Assembly: GCA_030734395.1 (NCBI GenBank)
Contig: JAUZTG010000047.1
Span: 558,001-622,000, forward strand
Direction: 5' to 3'
Source of the DNA: Sarocladium kiliense
Taxonomy: Eukaryota; Ascomycota; Sordariomycetes; Hypocreales; Sarocladiaceae
DNA length: 64,000 nucleotides
In this document: positions 1 to 12,345 of the stretch, piece by piece
Layout of the letters: each line of letters starts with the position of its first letter
Position numbering within the stretch: position 1 is the first letter of the stretch
Position numbers and translations under genes: made by a program
Notes under the pieces: generated by a model
Seen by the model: only the letters and a program-made list of their open reading frames with translations
Databases searched by the model: none
Told to the model about the DNA's origin: nothing

Positions 1-198
1 CTTCGCAGCTTGGCATCGGTGTTCTTCCCATTGTTCGCGCCGTACATGTTCGACAGTCTCGGTTTCGGACGAGGATCAACGATCCTTGCTGGGATATTCA
101 CTCTGGTTGGGATAGCTACGGTCTCGGGTCTCTGGTTCTTCGGCCAGGCGTTGAGATCGAGGAGCCGATATTGCGCCGCTGAGGAGGACGTCGATTAG
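1..198 (+). CDS. MFS transporter, C-terminal end (5' part outside window)
   Basis: The window opens inside an open frame that ends at TAG 196-198, giving 65 residues of C-terminus. It contains two hydrophobic segments joined by a loop. The sequence FAPYMFDSLGFGRGSTILAG followed by a second hydrophobic stretch is typical of the last two membrane helices of fungal DHA1-type drug/polyamine antiporters, where the YMF..LG..G..TIL pattern is common. The protein would sit in the plasma membrane and move small organic substrates by proton antiport. Substrate cannot be inferred from this fragment. Family call is from recognition of the terminal motif only. Confidence 0.75.
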   Translation, partial: LRSLASVFFPLFAPYMFDSLGFGRGSTILAGIFTLVGIATVSGLWFFGQALRSRSRYCAAEEDVD

Positions 199-3100
199 GT
201 GGTGGCGTTAGGATGAGAAGAGGAAATGCTGGGGAATATATTGAATGTGGCCCGCTGGATTTCTGTTACACTCAGGCTTGCATGGGGGCACGTTGTCCTA
301 TCAACATGCCCCCAAGGGAAGCGCTGCCACTGGTATGCCCGTATAAGTGAAAGAGAGTTCTGTGATGCCAACAGGATTTCCAGAACGTCAACTAATCTAA
401 GCTTATTTTCTGGACTATCGCTGGACTACCTATCGTTTTCGACACAACTAGCCCATGGGAGCGTAAGAAAGCGCCCGTTTGAGCACGTTTTAGTGACATT
501 ATGTGCTCAGGGATCGTAGCGGAGATGAACATAAATAGATGGGCTAAGGGACCTGGGCTTCAAACTCGACAACTTGACCAATTCTTCAATGCTTTTTCTC
601 TTCTGCGAAATGAAATGTTCTCTATGCTCTTGATACATAAAAAGCTTTATGGATCTATCAGCATTTGATCATCCTGAACCGCTGCGCTCATCAACCTTGC
701 AGGTTGTAAGCCCGGCTTTTCCGGCCTCTCGTCCCATCTAGGATGACGTATCACTCTGTGTGGTATCTGTCCCTGAAGAACGCTTCACATCCTTGACGAT
801 GAATAAGCATCATCTCCAGGTTCTGTCCGAGGTGCCCTCGAAGAGTCATTCGGTCTCGGCGCAACTGTATCACGATGCCAGTCGATCACGCATTCTCGCA
901 GCTACAAAAGGGCCTTTCGCAAGGTCTAAGCGTCGGAGGCGGCGCCGCCCTACATGCCCAAGCGCTCATGTGAGCGGGGCCGTGGCCAACCCCCCCTTTC
1001 CTCATCTCAAGGATAGAGTTCTGAAGAAGCTTACTGCTCGGGGTGATAGATCTGCATGAGCCAATTGCCCGAACGGATACGCGCGAAGACCACTGGCTGG
1101 TGGTTGCTGTGGAGCCTGACGAGGGGGAAAGCCTACCAGGGCGCTGAAGGCTTCACACCAGAACGTTAAGCCGCCGAATTGATGTTCCCGTGGGATGAAG
1201 ATAAGTTCCTTCGTTGGCGGCTAAGCTAAAGTCTTCTAAATTAAGGAGGGGCCTCTGCGGCGAGTACGAGTAAAGACATACTTGGCTTCCGTGACGCGAC
1301 GCTCTCCTCGTTAGGCAAGTCAATGGGAATCTCCAGAAAACCCCCAGCAATAACCGGTGGCGATGCAAGGATCAGTGAGATTCTCAACGACAGCATCATC
1401 ACGTGCAATGCCAAGGAAAACGCGCCTTCTGGAAGGAAATCGCGCGGATACTCGGTTCGGTTTGCTGTACTAATTGCCTGGGAATCGTTACATGGCGCGA
1501 GGCTGTGATGCGGGTTGGTACTGTAGCACTGTTTGCTCGGGAACACGATGCTACGCTGATGAATGGAGTCATGGCGAATGTACCCGGGCGAGGTGTACAC
1601 AGGCGTGAGCCGAGGTCGACAGCCTATTACGGGGAGCGAACAGATGACCAAGGGATTGGAAATGCGGGTCGTGATAAGCAAACTATCCGCCACGACGAAC
1701 ACGAGCCTGTCCGTTGAAGCAAAAGGACCCCAGGTTTGTCTCTGAATGAAGCCGTTGCCTAGATGGAGTTGACTAGCATCCAGCGCGAAGACCGATTTGG
1801 CCCATGATGTATTGGTGCACCGTGTGGCTTTACCAAGACCTCGAGCTGAACATGGAAATCCTGTTCTGCCATCACGACCTTCTTCCTCTGGCATCGTGCC
1901 CACTAGGACCAGCACCCGTCGTCAAGCGCAACGAGCACACTACAACCATCATGGCAACTATCGCCGTCACTCTAAAGAGCCGCCACCCGTTTCTCCATAC
2001 AGGTGCCTTCCCCCCTCCCACAACGTTGGGGAATTGCCTGCCGGGAGCGACATTTCCGTCCGGTAGTTGGTGCCAGCGGCGTCGCTAGACTGGACAAGGA
2101 AGGCGTTGAAGGATACCCCATGTCCTATTGCAGGGGGGCACAGAGAGAAAAGAGAACTTGTCGAAGGTGGCTTGCGGCGGCAGAGCGGAGGTAGGGCGGG
2201 CTGGCTGCGGCTACTGCAAGAAGTAAGATTTCAGGGTTCATGATTCACTCCGCAGGAAAGGGAGAGGAAGCCGAAGAGACGCCTTCCAGAAAACATCTAG
2301 GGAGCAAGCCACAGCGGAGTGCTGGGCTCGCATTGGTGGGATCCCCTTGCTGCATGTAAGCTGGGCGTACACTGCAATTAACCACTGAGAAACGTAAGGA
2401 ATACTCCTTGCAGTCAGGTTCACGGTCGTAGTTCCCGGCAGGCAAAGCCATGCTTGCGTATGTATGTATGCATTTACACCAAGATCCGTTACATCGCTCG
2501 AGGCATGCCACATGCGAGTGGACAATCCGAACAAAGGATCCCAGAGCTTCGGGTTCTTCGCCGAGACTAAGTATAGCATAGCATAGCATAGCACAGCATA
2601 GCAATGATCCTCTCAAACTTCCGGAAGGCAGCTCATGACTCTCGAGACAGTGGCAGTTTAAGCAATAGGCATGACGCCATAAGCCCTTGACAAGACGAGG
2701 CCTCTCAGTCGCCATCACAACTCCCGCCACCAACGCTCTTGGCTATCAAGCATATCCACCGATATCTTCAACCGTGCGATGTGAAGAGGAACAAGCAATC
2801 TATTAGTCCAAAAGATCCAGGCACAAGCAGAATGCGTCTTCTCTTGGCGACAGCAGCATCTCCACCCAAGCCAAGGCACCAAGATGGCGGCAACCTGGTC
2901 GCCTCTGCCTAAGAGCATGTCCTTGCCGATCTATGCTCTACCCAGCCATAGCCCAGCTCTGCGCTTGGGTGGCCGCCTTGCCTCGAATTGGTTCCCTCAA
3001 CGACGCCGTTCATCCATCGCCATCACCACAGACTTGGCCCACAACCCCGGACATGTCCTTCTCGGCGATGTTACCCAGCTTCCTATAGCGATCAAGCTCC

Positions 3101-3268
3101 GACCTGTGCTAGACGACAAGTCCTTCTCCACTGTTACTTCGGATGTTCCTATTGGGATCTCTCGCCTGTCACTGTTGATCAACATGGGATGTTACCGTGA
3201 TTGGGAGGCTGCAGCACAGAACTCTCGATAGCTCTGGGTACATGACCCAGGCCAGCTCCCTGGAAAGC
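199..3268. other. intergenic region, no supported gene
   Basis: About 3 kb separates the transporter from the next convincing gene. Several open frames of 60-220 codons occur on both strands, but they overlap each other, show no recognisable domain, and have no consistent splice signals. I see no gene here. The region is of mixed composition and not strongly AT-rich, so it does not look like RIP-decayed transposon sequence. Confidence 0.6.
2574..2603. repeat. TAGCA pentanucleotide microsatellite
   Basis: Six tandem copies of a 5 bp unit (TAGCA, one copy CAGCA) are readable directly. It lies in the long intergenic region and has no apparent function. Confidence 0.9.
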
Positions 3269-3275
3269 TATATAA
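3269..3275 (+). promoter_or_regulatory. TATA box of the choice-of-anchor-B gene
   Basis: TATATAA lies 116 bp upstream of the chosen ATG at 3391 and is followed by a pyrimidine-rich stretch (3340-3390), the usual layout of a strongly expressed filamentous-fungal promoter. Confidence 0.6.
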
Positions 3276-3390
3276 GTTCGTGACAATCCCATCAGCCCCG
3301 TAGCCTTGCTTTGGTTGCTTCCGCCTCACCTCGCTCGTGACCTTCTCCTCAACCTCAACCCCTTGTCAATCACTCTCCCTCTTGCCCATC

Positions 3391-4895
3391 ATGAAGGCCG
3401 GTGCTCTCCTCCTTGCTGCCCTTGCCGGCTCAGCCGCTGCCACCTCCAAGCTCTCCTCCCGCCAGGATGAGGGTGCCGAGATCAAGGCCGCCAGCTTCGG
3501 CCCCAAGCAGCTCAAGGCTTCCAGCGCCCCCAACGCCGTCTCCATGAAGGTCCTCCGGGAGAAGAAGGTCAAGCAGCACCAGAAGGACCGCGAGGAGGGT
3601 GTCTTCGACCTGAACCGCTACAGCATCCAGGCCGCCACCACCTGCGAGAACGGCAAGTCTGGCGAGTACTCTTGCAATAACGTCGATCTCAAGGGCTTCC
3701 TCCGTCACCAGGACATGCAGTCTCGCACTCGTGAGGGTAACGATGTCTGGGGCTGGACTGCTGCCAATGGTCGTGAGTTCGGTCTCGTCGGCCAGACTGA
3801 CGGCACTGCCTTCGTCGAGGTTGAGAAGGACGGTAGCCTCAGCTACGTCGGTCGTCTCAACACCCAGACCGTCGCCTCCTCGTGGCGTGACATCAAGGTC
3901 ATCGGAAACTTCGCCTACATCGGCTCCGAGGCCCCCAACCACGGTCTTCAGATCTTCGATCTCCGCAAGCTTCTGACCGTCAACAAGGCCAACCCTGTCA
4001 CCTTCCGCACCAGCACCGGCAGTGACTCTGGCCTGACCGCCCTCTTCACTGGCTTCGGCAGCAGCCACAACATCGTTGCCAACCCGGAGACCGACACCGT
4101 CTTCGCCGTCGGTACCGACACCTCTCTGCCCTGCCGTGGCGGTCTCTGGATGATTGACGTCTCCAACCCCGCCCGTCCCCAGGATGCCGGCTGCGTTTCC
4201 AGCGATGGCTACGTCCACGACGCCCAGTGCGTCATCTACAAGGGTCCCCAGGCCCAGTACCGCGGCAAGGAGATCTGCTTCAACTACAACGAGGATGCCC
4301 TGACCATCGTCGACATCTCTCGCCGTGCCCTGCCCAGGCAACTCTCCCGCACCACCTACAACGGTGCTACCTACACCCACCAGGGCTGGACTGCCACTGA
4401 TGACCACCGCTACCTGCTCCTCGATGACGAGCTCGATGAGCAGGAGGCTAACGGCCCTGCCGCTGACGGCCACACCACCACCTACATCGTCGACATCACT
4501 GACCTCACCTTCCCCGTCTTCCGTGGTGTCTACAAGTCTCCCGTCCGCTCCATCGACCACAACCAGTACGTCATTGACGGTATTGCTTACCAGTCCAACT
4601 ACGGGTGAGTCCTCTTCCATTTATACACTTCCAATTCCTGAAACAATAACATACTGACCTCTTTCCCAGTTCCGGTCTCCGCATGGTCAACGTCTCTTCC
4701 ATCACCGACGACGACTCTGGCGCCAAGTTCGAGGAGATTGCCTACTTCGACGTCCGCCCTGAGGACGACGAGGTCGGTGGTGAGGTTACCTTCAACGGCG
4801 CGTGGTCCGTCTACCCTTACTTCAACTCTGGCTACCTTTTGGTCAACAGCATTGAGCGTGGTATCTACTCGCTCAAGCACAACCCTTCTCAATGA
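3391..4895 (+). CDS. secreted choice-of-anchor-B (LVIVD-repeat) protein
   Basis: Two exons, 3391-4604 and 4670-4895, are joined across a 65 bp intron (GTGAGT ... ACTGAC branch ... CAG), giving 479 residues. The ATG at 3391 is preferred because it starts directly with a signal peptide (MKAGALLLAALAGSAAA); upstream in-frame codons have no ATG. The mature part carries WGW, repeated aromatic-G-V-D-I/V-S-like blades (for example LWMIDVSNP, TIVDISRR, TYIVDITD) and paired cysteines, the pattern of the choice-of-anchor-B / LVIVD beta-propeller family. Codon use is strongly biased to C/G-ending codons (GCC, CTC, AAG), suggesting high expression. Role in the cell is unknown; it is probably exported or wall-associated. 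The same bias leaves a long antisense frame that is not a gene. Confidence 0.9.
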
Positions 4896-5740
4896 GGGTG
4901 CCGACGCCGTAGGACGGCAAAGACGGAAGTGTAGATATGATGAATGAAAACTACTAGCGATCGTCTTAACGTCTGTGCTGTGATGGTGACTAGTTTTGCC
5001 CATATTCTGATTAAAGTCTCGCATTCCTCCCAGTCTCGTCGAGCTATATGGGCGGTTGTATTGCCTTGGTTAATGCTGATCCATGGTTAAATACTATCGA
5101 TTGTTAAGTATAACAGAAGAGCACGTTTTACCGCTGTGTCACGAGCTATTAATATCGTCAATACTGTTTGCCTACTGTGCGTATTACTACTTTATTTGCT
5201 ACCTAACCTGCTATTCTTTCTACTGCCTTGCCTGCCGTTGACGTCCTATCCTAATTACGATCCTGCTTCGAATCCCAGGACTACTTGAGTGCTATTTCGT
5301 TTTTTCTCATCTTTGTTACTTTGCTTACAATTGCGCACTTCTTCTAATTTAGCTCATCAATAAATCTGCGTCAATCTTTTGACTTATTTGGCTATGTGCT
5401 TAATCTCGACCCTTCAATTGTGAAATGAGGCGACTTACACGATGTCACGCACGCCACACCGAGGACCATTTCCTCCGCCGAAGGCAACCCCGCAACGACC
5501 ATCACATCATCAACCTCCCATCTTCACATGACCCATCCTCTCAAAGATTGCTGAACATTCGTCTTTTGAATAGTCGTTATGACAAGTCTGCATATCAAGT
5601 CCGTTGCTAATCATTATCAAAGCCAAGTCATGCCCCGTTACGCCGTCGAACAATGCTCCTCGCCGAAGAAATCCCCAGAACCCGCCGATGCCAATCTTCT
5701 CGTACACGCGATAAATCCCCAATAACCATCAATGCATGAT
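4896..5740. other. intergenic region between convergent genes
   Basis: This holds the 3' ends of two converging genes. It is moderately AT-rich and pyrimidine-rich, with no open frame that carries a recognisable domain. Confidence 0.6.
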
Positions 5741-7410
5741 TCACTCAATCCTCCTCTCCGTGATCGGCTCTCCAATCGGCTGGCTCTCGACGAACCCGTC
5801 AATTCCCTTGCCGAACTCAAATACCTTCTGTCCCCTCAACCAAGTGTGCGCCACCCGTCCCTTGAACTGGTGTCCCTCCCATGGTGAGCACCTGTTGCGC
5901 CACCTCATGTCGCCTTGCGAGAAGGTCCACTCGACCGCATCGTCGAACACGCAGATATCGGCATCGAGACCGGCGCGGAGGCCACCCTTGCGATGGGCGA
6001 GACCGACCTGCGCGGCTGTTGCTTGACTGCACAGACGGACGATGTCGGTTAGTGATGGCGCAACCTGCGAGGCTTCGATCCGGCGCTTCGCTGCGGTGTG
6101 GAGGATTGGAAGACCGAGACCGACGGAAGAAATACCACCCCAGGCTGCGAAGAAGTCTCCGCGTGCCTTGTCCTCAACGGCTGTCTCGTCTCCAAATGCA
6201 GAGAGTTCGCCCGCCGGGAGAGTCATGTCGACTCCAGAGTCGGCGTGGTGCATGAGAGGCTGGTCGAGGTGGCCAGGGAGCAACTTGAGCTGGGGCGTGC
6301 AGGGTGAGTGATCCGACACAACAGTCCTAATACATGAATCATCCGCCGACAATTCCTCCCAAAGCCCATCGCGGTTCTTGCCCTCTCGGATCGGCGGGCA
6401 GCACTTGTGTCTCGTGTCGCCCTTCTCAATCTCCTCGGATGACAGGCCGAGGTAGTGGAAGCAAGTCTCGGCCGTGATCTTGACGCCGTTATCGCGCGCC
6501 TCCTTGAGCATAGGGATACACTGTGTCGCAGACAAGTGGACGATGTGGAGGTGCAGATCTGGTGCAGTTGGCGCAAGGTCGAGAATCTGCTGAACGGCGT
6601 AGGTCTCGAATGATGGAGGGCGGGACTCGAGGAAGGTGTTGTAGGAGGTGAGCTCGCCGTGTGGTGCGAGGGGTGCCTCAGAAGTCTGAACAGCGTCGCC
6701 AACGGAGTCGGTAACGGGAGGGATCATCTCGGCGTGGAACATGAGGGTCGTGGGAGTGTCTTTGAGGGTCATCATTGCCAGCGAAATGTCGTTTGCGGAA
6801 ACGGCTGGGAACTCATCGACCTGAAGACAAAGGAAGTCAGCAAAGATCCAAGCGGATGGTGATAAGAGCCAACACTTACACCAGACTCGATGAGGAAGCC
6901 CTTGAAGCCTCGCACACCAGCCTCGACAAGTGGGAGCAGCTCGTTTGCATTGCCAGGCACAACACCACCATAGAAACCAACATCAACCCAGCATTTGCCC
7001 TGACTGGCAGCCAGCTTCTCTTGGAACCCAGCAAGCGTCGTGGTTGGGGGAATGGCATTCAAGGGCATATCCACCACGGTAGTGACACCGCCACTAGCCG
7101 CAGCCCTAGTGCCAGTCCAGAAGCCCTCCCACTCTGTCCTGCCAGGCTCGTTTAGGTGGACATGGGCATCGACAAGTCCGGGCATGAGGATGTGAGGGGA
7201 GTAGTCGATATAGCGGGTGGAAGGGGGGAAGTGGTTCGGCGGCAGGATCTCTTGGGAGATGTAGACGATCTTGCCGGAGTGAGGGCAGAGGGTGATGGTG
7301 GCTGGGGTCTCGATAAGGGACTCATCGTCGAGGGTGATGATGGCGCGAGAGGAGACAATGACGGTGAAGATGCCGACCTCGGCTGAGGACTTGCGAACGG
7401 TCAGGGTCAT
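5741..7410 (-). CDS. DAL1: allantoinase
   Basis: Minus-strand exons 7410-6880 and 6820-5741 are joined across a 59 bp intron (GTAAGT ... GCTGAC ... CAG), giving 536 residues. The join restores the ESGVDEFP signature of allantoinases. The enzyme hydrolyses allantoin to allantoate in purine catabolism. Amidohydrolase metal ligands are visible: H83-x-H85 in [10 protein letters not shown], the lysine that is normally carboxylated at K170 in GFKGFL, then HAE, HLS and the aspartate of SDHSPC in exon 2. The ATG at 7410 is the first in frame after the long upstream leader. Length is slightly above the roughly 460-500 residues of yeast enzymes. Upstream GATA motifs fit nitrogen-catabolite control. Confidence 0.95.
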
Positions 7411-7527
7411 GGTATGGCTGTGAAGCTCGGAGGAGCTGGCGGGTGAGGGTGGTTGCGATTGTGGTGAGCACAGGAGGGAGAGGGCGTGTGTGTGTGAAGT
7501 GCGTGAGTATAGGTGAGTATCCCTCTC

Positions 7528-8127
7528 AGATAAGATCACCAGACTGAACGTCACAAGTTTCAATGGCCGTTTCTTGTTGCAAGTTCTAAATACACAGGAA
7601 AAGGAAAAAAAGAAACAGAGACGAACGCGCAAAAGGGCGGCGCGTGGCTTATCTACGTTTATCTCCATCGCACTGTCAGTCGGGAGAGGGCAAGGCCAAC
7701 AGAAGGAATGGGGCAGCCTGTCGCCTTTGCCGAGTCGCGGTGGTGGGGTGACGGAGAGATAAGGGTTCAGTCAGTCCGAGGCACCGGGAATGGATCGAAC
7801 TAATACCCTAGCAGACGGAGTGAGAGCGATGACAAGGCCGATGGTCGGGGGGTGTGTGCGTGTGTCTTCTCTTTGTTTCCCTCCACTGGGTTTCGTCTTG
7901 GAACTCTTGTTTTGCCACGAGATCGACTCTTCACGAGCCAGCGCTACTACAGATCAGCGGAAGCGATACGGGACAGATAAAGGACGCACGACGACACCGT
8001 TATCGCGGGGATTGCGGGGTGCAGCACAGGGATTTGTAGGAGGCATGTGTGTGCGAGAATTCCCATCTCAGACTCCGTCCAGCGAGACTGTGGGAGAAGG
8101 GCTGCGGGCAATCTAATTCCCTTATCA
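7528..8127. promoter_or_regulatory. cluster of HGATAA sites upstream of allantoinase
   Basis: Six matches to the GATA-factor core lie within 720 bp upstream of the allantoinase start: AGATAA at 7528-7533, 7757-7762 and 7975-7980, and reverse-strand copies at 7649-7654, 7659-7664 and 8122-8127 (last one TGATAA). AreA/NIT2-type activators bind clustered HGATAR to switch on purine catabolism when preferred nitrogen is scarce. The sites are seen directly; the regulation is inferred. Confidence 0.5.
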
Positions 8128-9761
8128 GGCGGCAAGCCACCTAGCCAGCGATGAGGCTGTCCCAACGTCAGGTAGAGGTGTGAGTGAATGAGGTAAGGGA
8201 GGTGTGCCACATCCATCCCATTAATACCTCGGGCTTGCCTCTACGACACACACGCGTCAGTGTCCAACAGAATTCCCGATTCCCATCCATCCTGCATGTA
8301 ATCATCCATTCTACCAGGCAATCCATCCAGCCAGTTAAATCTACTCGCCCTCTCTCATCAGTCCAAGCCGACGGCCACAGCTCCATCTCCGCCATCGGCC
8401 CAAGAGCCAAGAGACACACCAGCAAGCCCAAACAAAGAACAAGCCTCCACGCCCCGATAAGCCTCCTGCACATCGTTTCCCAACAAGGGATCCACGTACC
8501 GTAGTCAGGTCTAGTCTAACCCAAGGGCCAGGGCAGGGCTTACACGCCCATCCCTCGTCTCCATCCATCCCTCCCATTCTTTGCCGTTCCTAGTCTCGAG
8601 GCACGGCCGTTCTATTGCCCTCCCAGCCAATCACAGCAAGCCTAGTCTTCCCTCCTGGGTGATTCCATCGAGTAACTATCGTGTAATGCTCCTCAAATCT
8701 CCCAATTGCGAAAATAACAACCTGCTGCTTCCGTCCCCAAAACTCTGTTCGCACCTTTTCGGACTTGTCGGGATTGTCAGCGCTGTGCATGCAGGTCGCC
8801 CATTTCATTCATTTCTAGTTTCTTCCTTCTCGGGCATCGCCGGATTCCATACCCTCGCTTCTGAGCAAGGCACCCTAACCGGCTAGCCAGACTCCCCCCT
8901 CCCCTTCCTCCCCGAGAGTGAAGCCATCGTGAAATAGCCCCATCACACACGCTACGCGCAACATCCCCTCCGAAAATCCTTTGGTCTCGATTCATTTCAA
9001 CCCTGCAACGTCGTATCCTTGCAACTGGGTCCTCGTCGCGAACAGCACTGCCCTTGAAACTAGTAAATGGGAACGCTCACCTCGTGATCAGCTCACATGC
9101 ATGGCTCAAAAGATCGGTCAAGAAATGCTTGTTCGTTTCTGGTCCCAGGGAGTTTTGATCGAGTAATATGTTACTCGATAGAAATGCAAGCCACTTGGTG
9201 ACGCACGTGCATCCTTCCCGATCCTAAGCGTGCAACTCTAGTCTTTGTCCGATTTCTCAACTTGTCTTGCGAAGAGTGCACACCCTACAGGACAGCCACA
9301 CTTTCCCAACGAGGGCAGAGGGAGCTCAATAATGTGGTCTTGACCGATGTATCTCGATCCTTGAGAGTATACAAGAAACACTCCAGGGTGACTGATGCGC
9401 AGGAGAAACAAATATGTACTGTACTGTTTGAGTGGAACACCAAAGAAGCCACATCCCATTTCAACCATCCCCTGCAACTGAATCCCCAAGGAATCAAAAA
9501 CAAGCGCAGTACGCCGCCTCTATACTCTTGGTTATATGCATGCATGCAAGCGCGTGAAAATCCAGCCTCCCCTCTTCTATCAATCTCATGCCCAGAGTTC
9601 GATGACCCTTCTTGTCCATGCGCGCCGCTATCCTTGACTGAGATGTGATGCTCGTCCGGACGTGGTCTCTTCCATCCTCGATGCTTTCCCACTATTCCAT
9701 CGTTTCATACACGTATTCGTACAGATCCAGGAAAGATTTCCCACCGCCCGATTATCCCAAT
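8128..9761. other. intergenic region, no supported gene
   Basis: It lies between the allantoinase promoter and the 3' end of the polyprenyl synthase gene. Short overlapping frames on both strands lack domains, and no splice-consistent gene was found. Confidence 0.5.
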
Positions 9762-11283
9762 TTACTTTCGTCGCTTGATCGTCTTCTCGGCCATGTCCAT
9801 CAGTCCTTCCTTGGCCTCGCTGTCTGGGAAATCTGCAATCGCAGCCATAGCTTTCTCGGAGTAGTCCTGTGCGAGCGCCCTCGTCTGCTCGATGCCGTCG
9901 CTCTGCAACACCAACTCGCGAGCCTAAACCAGTTTTCATGTCAGCCTCATGTTCCGGGTAGGTACTGAGCCCCAGCGTTGGTTCGAGGTGGGGTAGAACC
10001 AAAGAACCGAATGGAAGTCAAGGAATATCACTCACCCTCGCTACATCCCCCTCCTGCTCGAACTTCCGTCCAACAAGAGCTCCCAGTTCCGGATTGTTCT
10101 TCCAAGCGAAGAGCAGCGGCGCAGTTGCCAAACCCAGCTCTAAATCCGCACCAGCCGGCTTGCCTAAGCTCGAACCAGTCTGTGTGTAGTCCAGCATGTC
10201 ATCAACAAGCTGGAATGCCAGTCCAAGATTTCTTCCGTATGAGTATGCCGCCTCGACCGTGACTTCGTCAGCTCCGCCCAACAGTGCCGCCGCGCGACAC
10301 GACTTGGAGATCAGGCTGGCCGTCTTGAGGTACGTCTTCTGCAGGTAGTAGCTGAGCGCCTCCTCGGACCACTGAGGTTTGCGCTCGTCGCGCTCCGTGT
10401 TCTTGAGCTGCATGAACTCGCCTTCGACCAAGTTGGCGATGACGGTAGCGAGCAGCTCGACGACCTCGGCGTTGCGCAGTCTCGCGAGGGCAACCGAGGC
10501 GCGGCCCAGAAGAAAATCGCCTGCGAGGACAGCCATCTTGTTGCCGAACTCGAGATTCGCCGACGGGTTGCCACGTCTTGATACGGAGTGGTCAATGACA
10601 TCGTCATGCAGAAGCGATGCTGTGTGAATCAGCTCCGTGATCTCGGCCAAGCGTCGCTGGCTCGGGAGAATATCCGGGTTCCCCGTAGCGGCAGCACTAT
10701 CGAGCGCATCATACGAAGTAAGTGGCTGCGCTGAAGGATTGACATCCGAGAGAATCTGCACAGGCGATATTGATGTGTCAATGCCTCGCGCAGTCTGTGG
10801 CGTTTGTGCAGTCGTTGCCTTCGGGCAGAGATGCGTAGCTCGGCTCATGAGCAAGACGATAAGCGGGCGAACGTGTTTGCCCTGCGCCTGAGTATAGTAT
10901 TTCGCGGCTCGATCGAGAGATGGGTGGCCAGATCCGAGGAGCTTGCGGATGTTGCCGGTAAGAAATTGCATCTCCTTTGCAACAGCACGCAGCGGATCTA
11001 TCGTCATGCCATCGTTCGTTGCGCGCTTGACAGCGTTGCCGACAACATTGGTGGCAACCTGCACAGCAGCGCCCCAAGCCGAGTCGCGGCGCTGGGAGGT
11101 GTGAAGTGTGGCTCGAGGAGTGTAGGGAATCGATGAGTTCGGAGCGGTGATTGTCGTGGCGAGGGTGCCCGAGGTGGAGATCAGAGGTGCCGGCCTCCTA
11201 CAGAGGGAGCATAATGAGGACCGGGCTACGGCTCTGGAGGCCATCGCATCGCGGAGAGCCGCAGCTCCCGGGCGAAGCTGCAT
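9762..11283 (-). CDS. COQ1: mitochondrial all-trans polyprenyl diphosphate synthase (ubiquinone side chain)
   Basis: Exons 11283-10036 and 9923-9762 are joined across a 112 bp intron (GTGAGT ... TTTAG), giving 469 residues. The join yields VARARELVLQSDGIEQTR, a conserved C-terminal block. The enzyme adds isopentenyl units to an allylic diphosphate to build the long tail of ubiquinone. Both aspartate-rich motifs are present: first LLHDDVIDHS (D227-D231) and second LVDDMLDYT (D361-D365), along with GKHVRP and the AGDFLLGRA block. The N-terminus is rich in R, A and S with almost no acidic residues, as expected of a mitochondrial presequence. The codon in front of 11283 is GTG, so the ATG at 11283 is used; a second ATG 13 codons on is an alternative. 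Confidence 0.95.
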
Positions 11284-12345
11284 CACGAGATGACGGAGAT
11301 GGACAAAGGATCGACCAGGGCAATGATTGAAGCTCCCTCGATGGCAACCGGGAGAAAGGAGTCAAGATCCCGGATTAAAAGCCACGGGTGCAAGTAAGGT
11401 AAAGGCGTCCTCCCACGTGGTCGTCGTCGTCGTCAAAATCCCTCCTCCGCTATCGTCGTAGACTCTGCTTCGCAATACAATGGGCGGGTGGTGATGGAGG
11501 ATGACAGAGGTTGAACCGAGGCCGGTCTGTCTGGTTCGAGAGTCAAGGTGTTGAGCATAAAAAAATCATGGGCAATCGGCGAATGAGGGATCGACGGATT
11601 GGGTACCTGCGGGGCACCTGCGGCTAAGCGATGGACTACGCCAAATCGAGGGTCTCGCGGAGGTACCGGGCCACCTTAGGTTGGACAACCCTGGACCTGC
11701 GCTGGGTTGTCGTCCGCGGGCTTCCATGAAACACAGCAAGAGACATATCAAAAGTCATCCTTCTTCGGGTTCAATCACTCGCATCATATTGTCGAGCTCC
11801 ATCTTCAGGTTATCCATCAAGTTTCTGGACACGTCACTCGCACATGAAATGTCCTTTGCACTCCTCGACCTCAGCTGACCTCGGCCCCATGCCAATCACC
11901 ATTCCCGGCTGAACCCGGCCGCAGCTATCTATCGTCCAAACCATGCAACATCCCAACACTGCAGCGTCGCAATGCTGAACCAACTGCAGCCTGGGCATAC
12001 AATACAGGCAATTCAGACGGCGAAATCCATCCCCGGTCGCCTCTCGCTTAATTGGCTCCGCTCTTTGCTCCGGGTGCATGACACGGGGTTGACTGTTGGC
12101 TGCGGCCTGTATGCAGATGCGCTGCAACAGCAACGTTGCCAGCCAACCATGTCCATGCCAGGGTTCAGCAATCAGGACGGGGCAATGCAGTCGCGCATAC
12201 CGTCAGTTGAACTGCAGTTTGATAACGTCGCTGAAATTCAGAAGCAGAAGGAATATGTTTGACACGGTACAAGAGCGGATGGTGCTGTCATCCAACTTGC
12301 TTGCTTGCTTATCCATGAGGCAAAGCGCTGCCTCCGTCTTGCCTG
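11284..12345. other. intergenic region, no supported gene
   Basis: About 1 kb lies between the start of the polyprenyl synthase gene and the 3' end of the kelch gene. Bases near 11,420-11,440 hold a short GTC/GTCGTC run. No open frame with a recognisable domain was found. Confidence 0.5.

Noticed and set aside
1241..2733. Minus-strand open frames of 224 and 162 codons
   Set aside because: They overlap plus-strand frames, lack recognisable motifs and splice structure, and contain low-complexity and microsatellite sequence.
3430..4620. 396-codon open frame antisense to the choice-of-anchor-B gene
   Set aside because: It is rich in V, G, L and D because of the C-ending codon bias of the sense gene. 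It has no domain, and the sense gene has a signal peptide and a clean intron.
5225..5300. tRNA-like B box (TTCGAATCC)
   Set aside because: No matching A box, acceptor stem or cloverleaf could be drawn around it.
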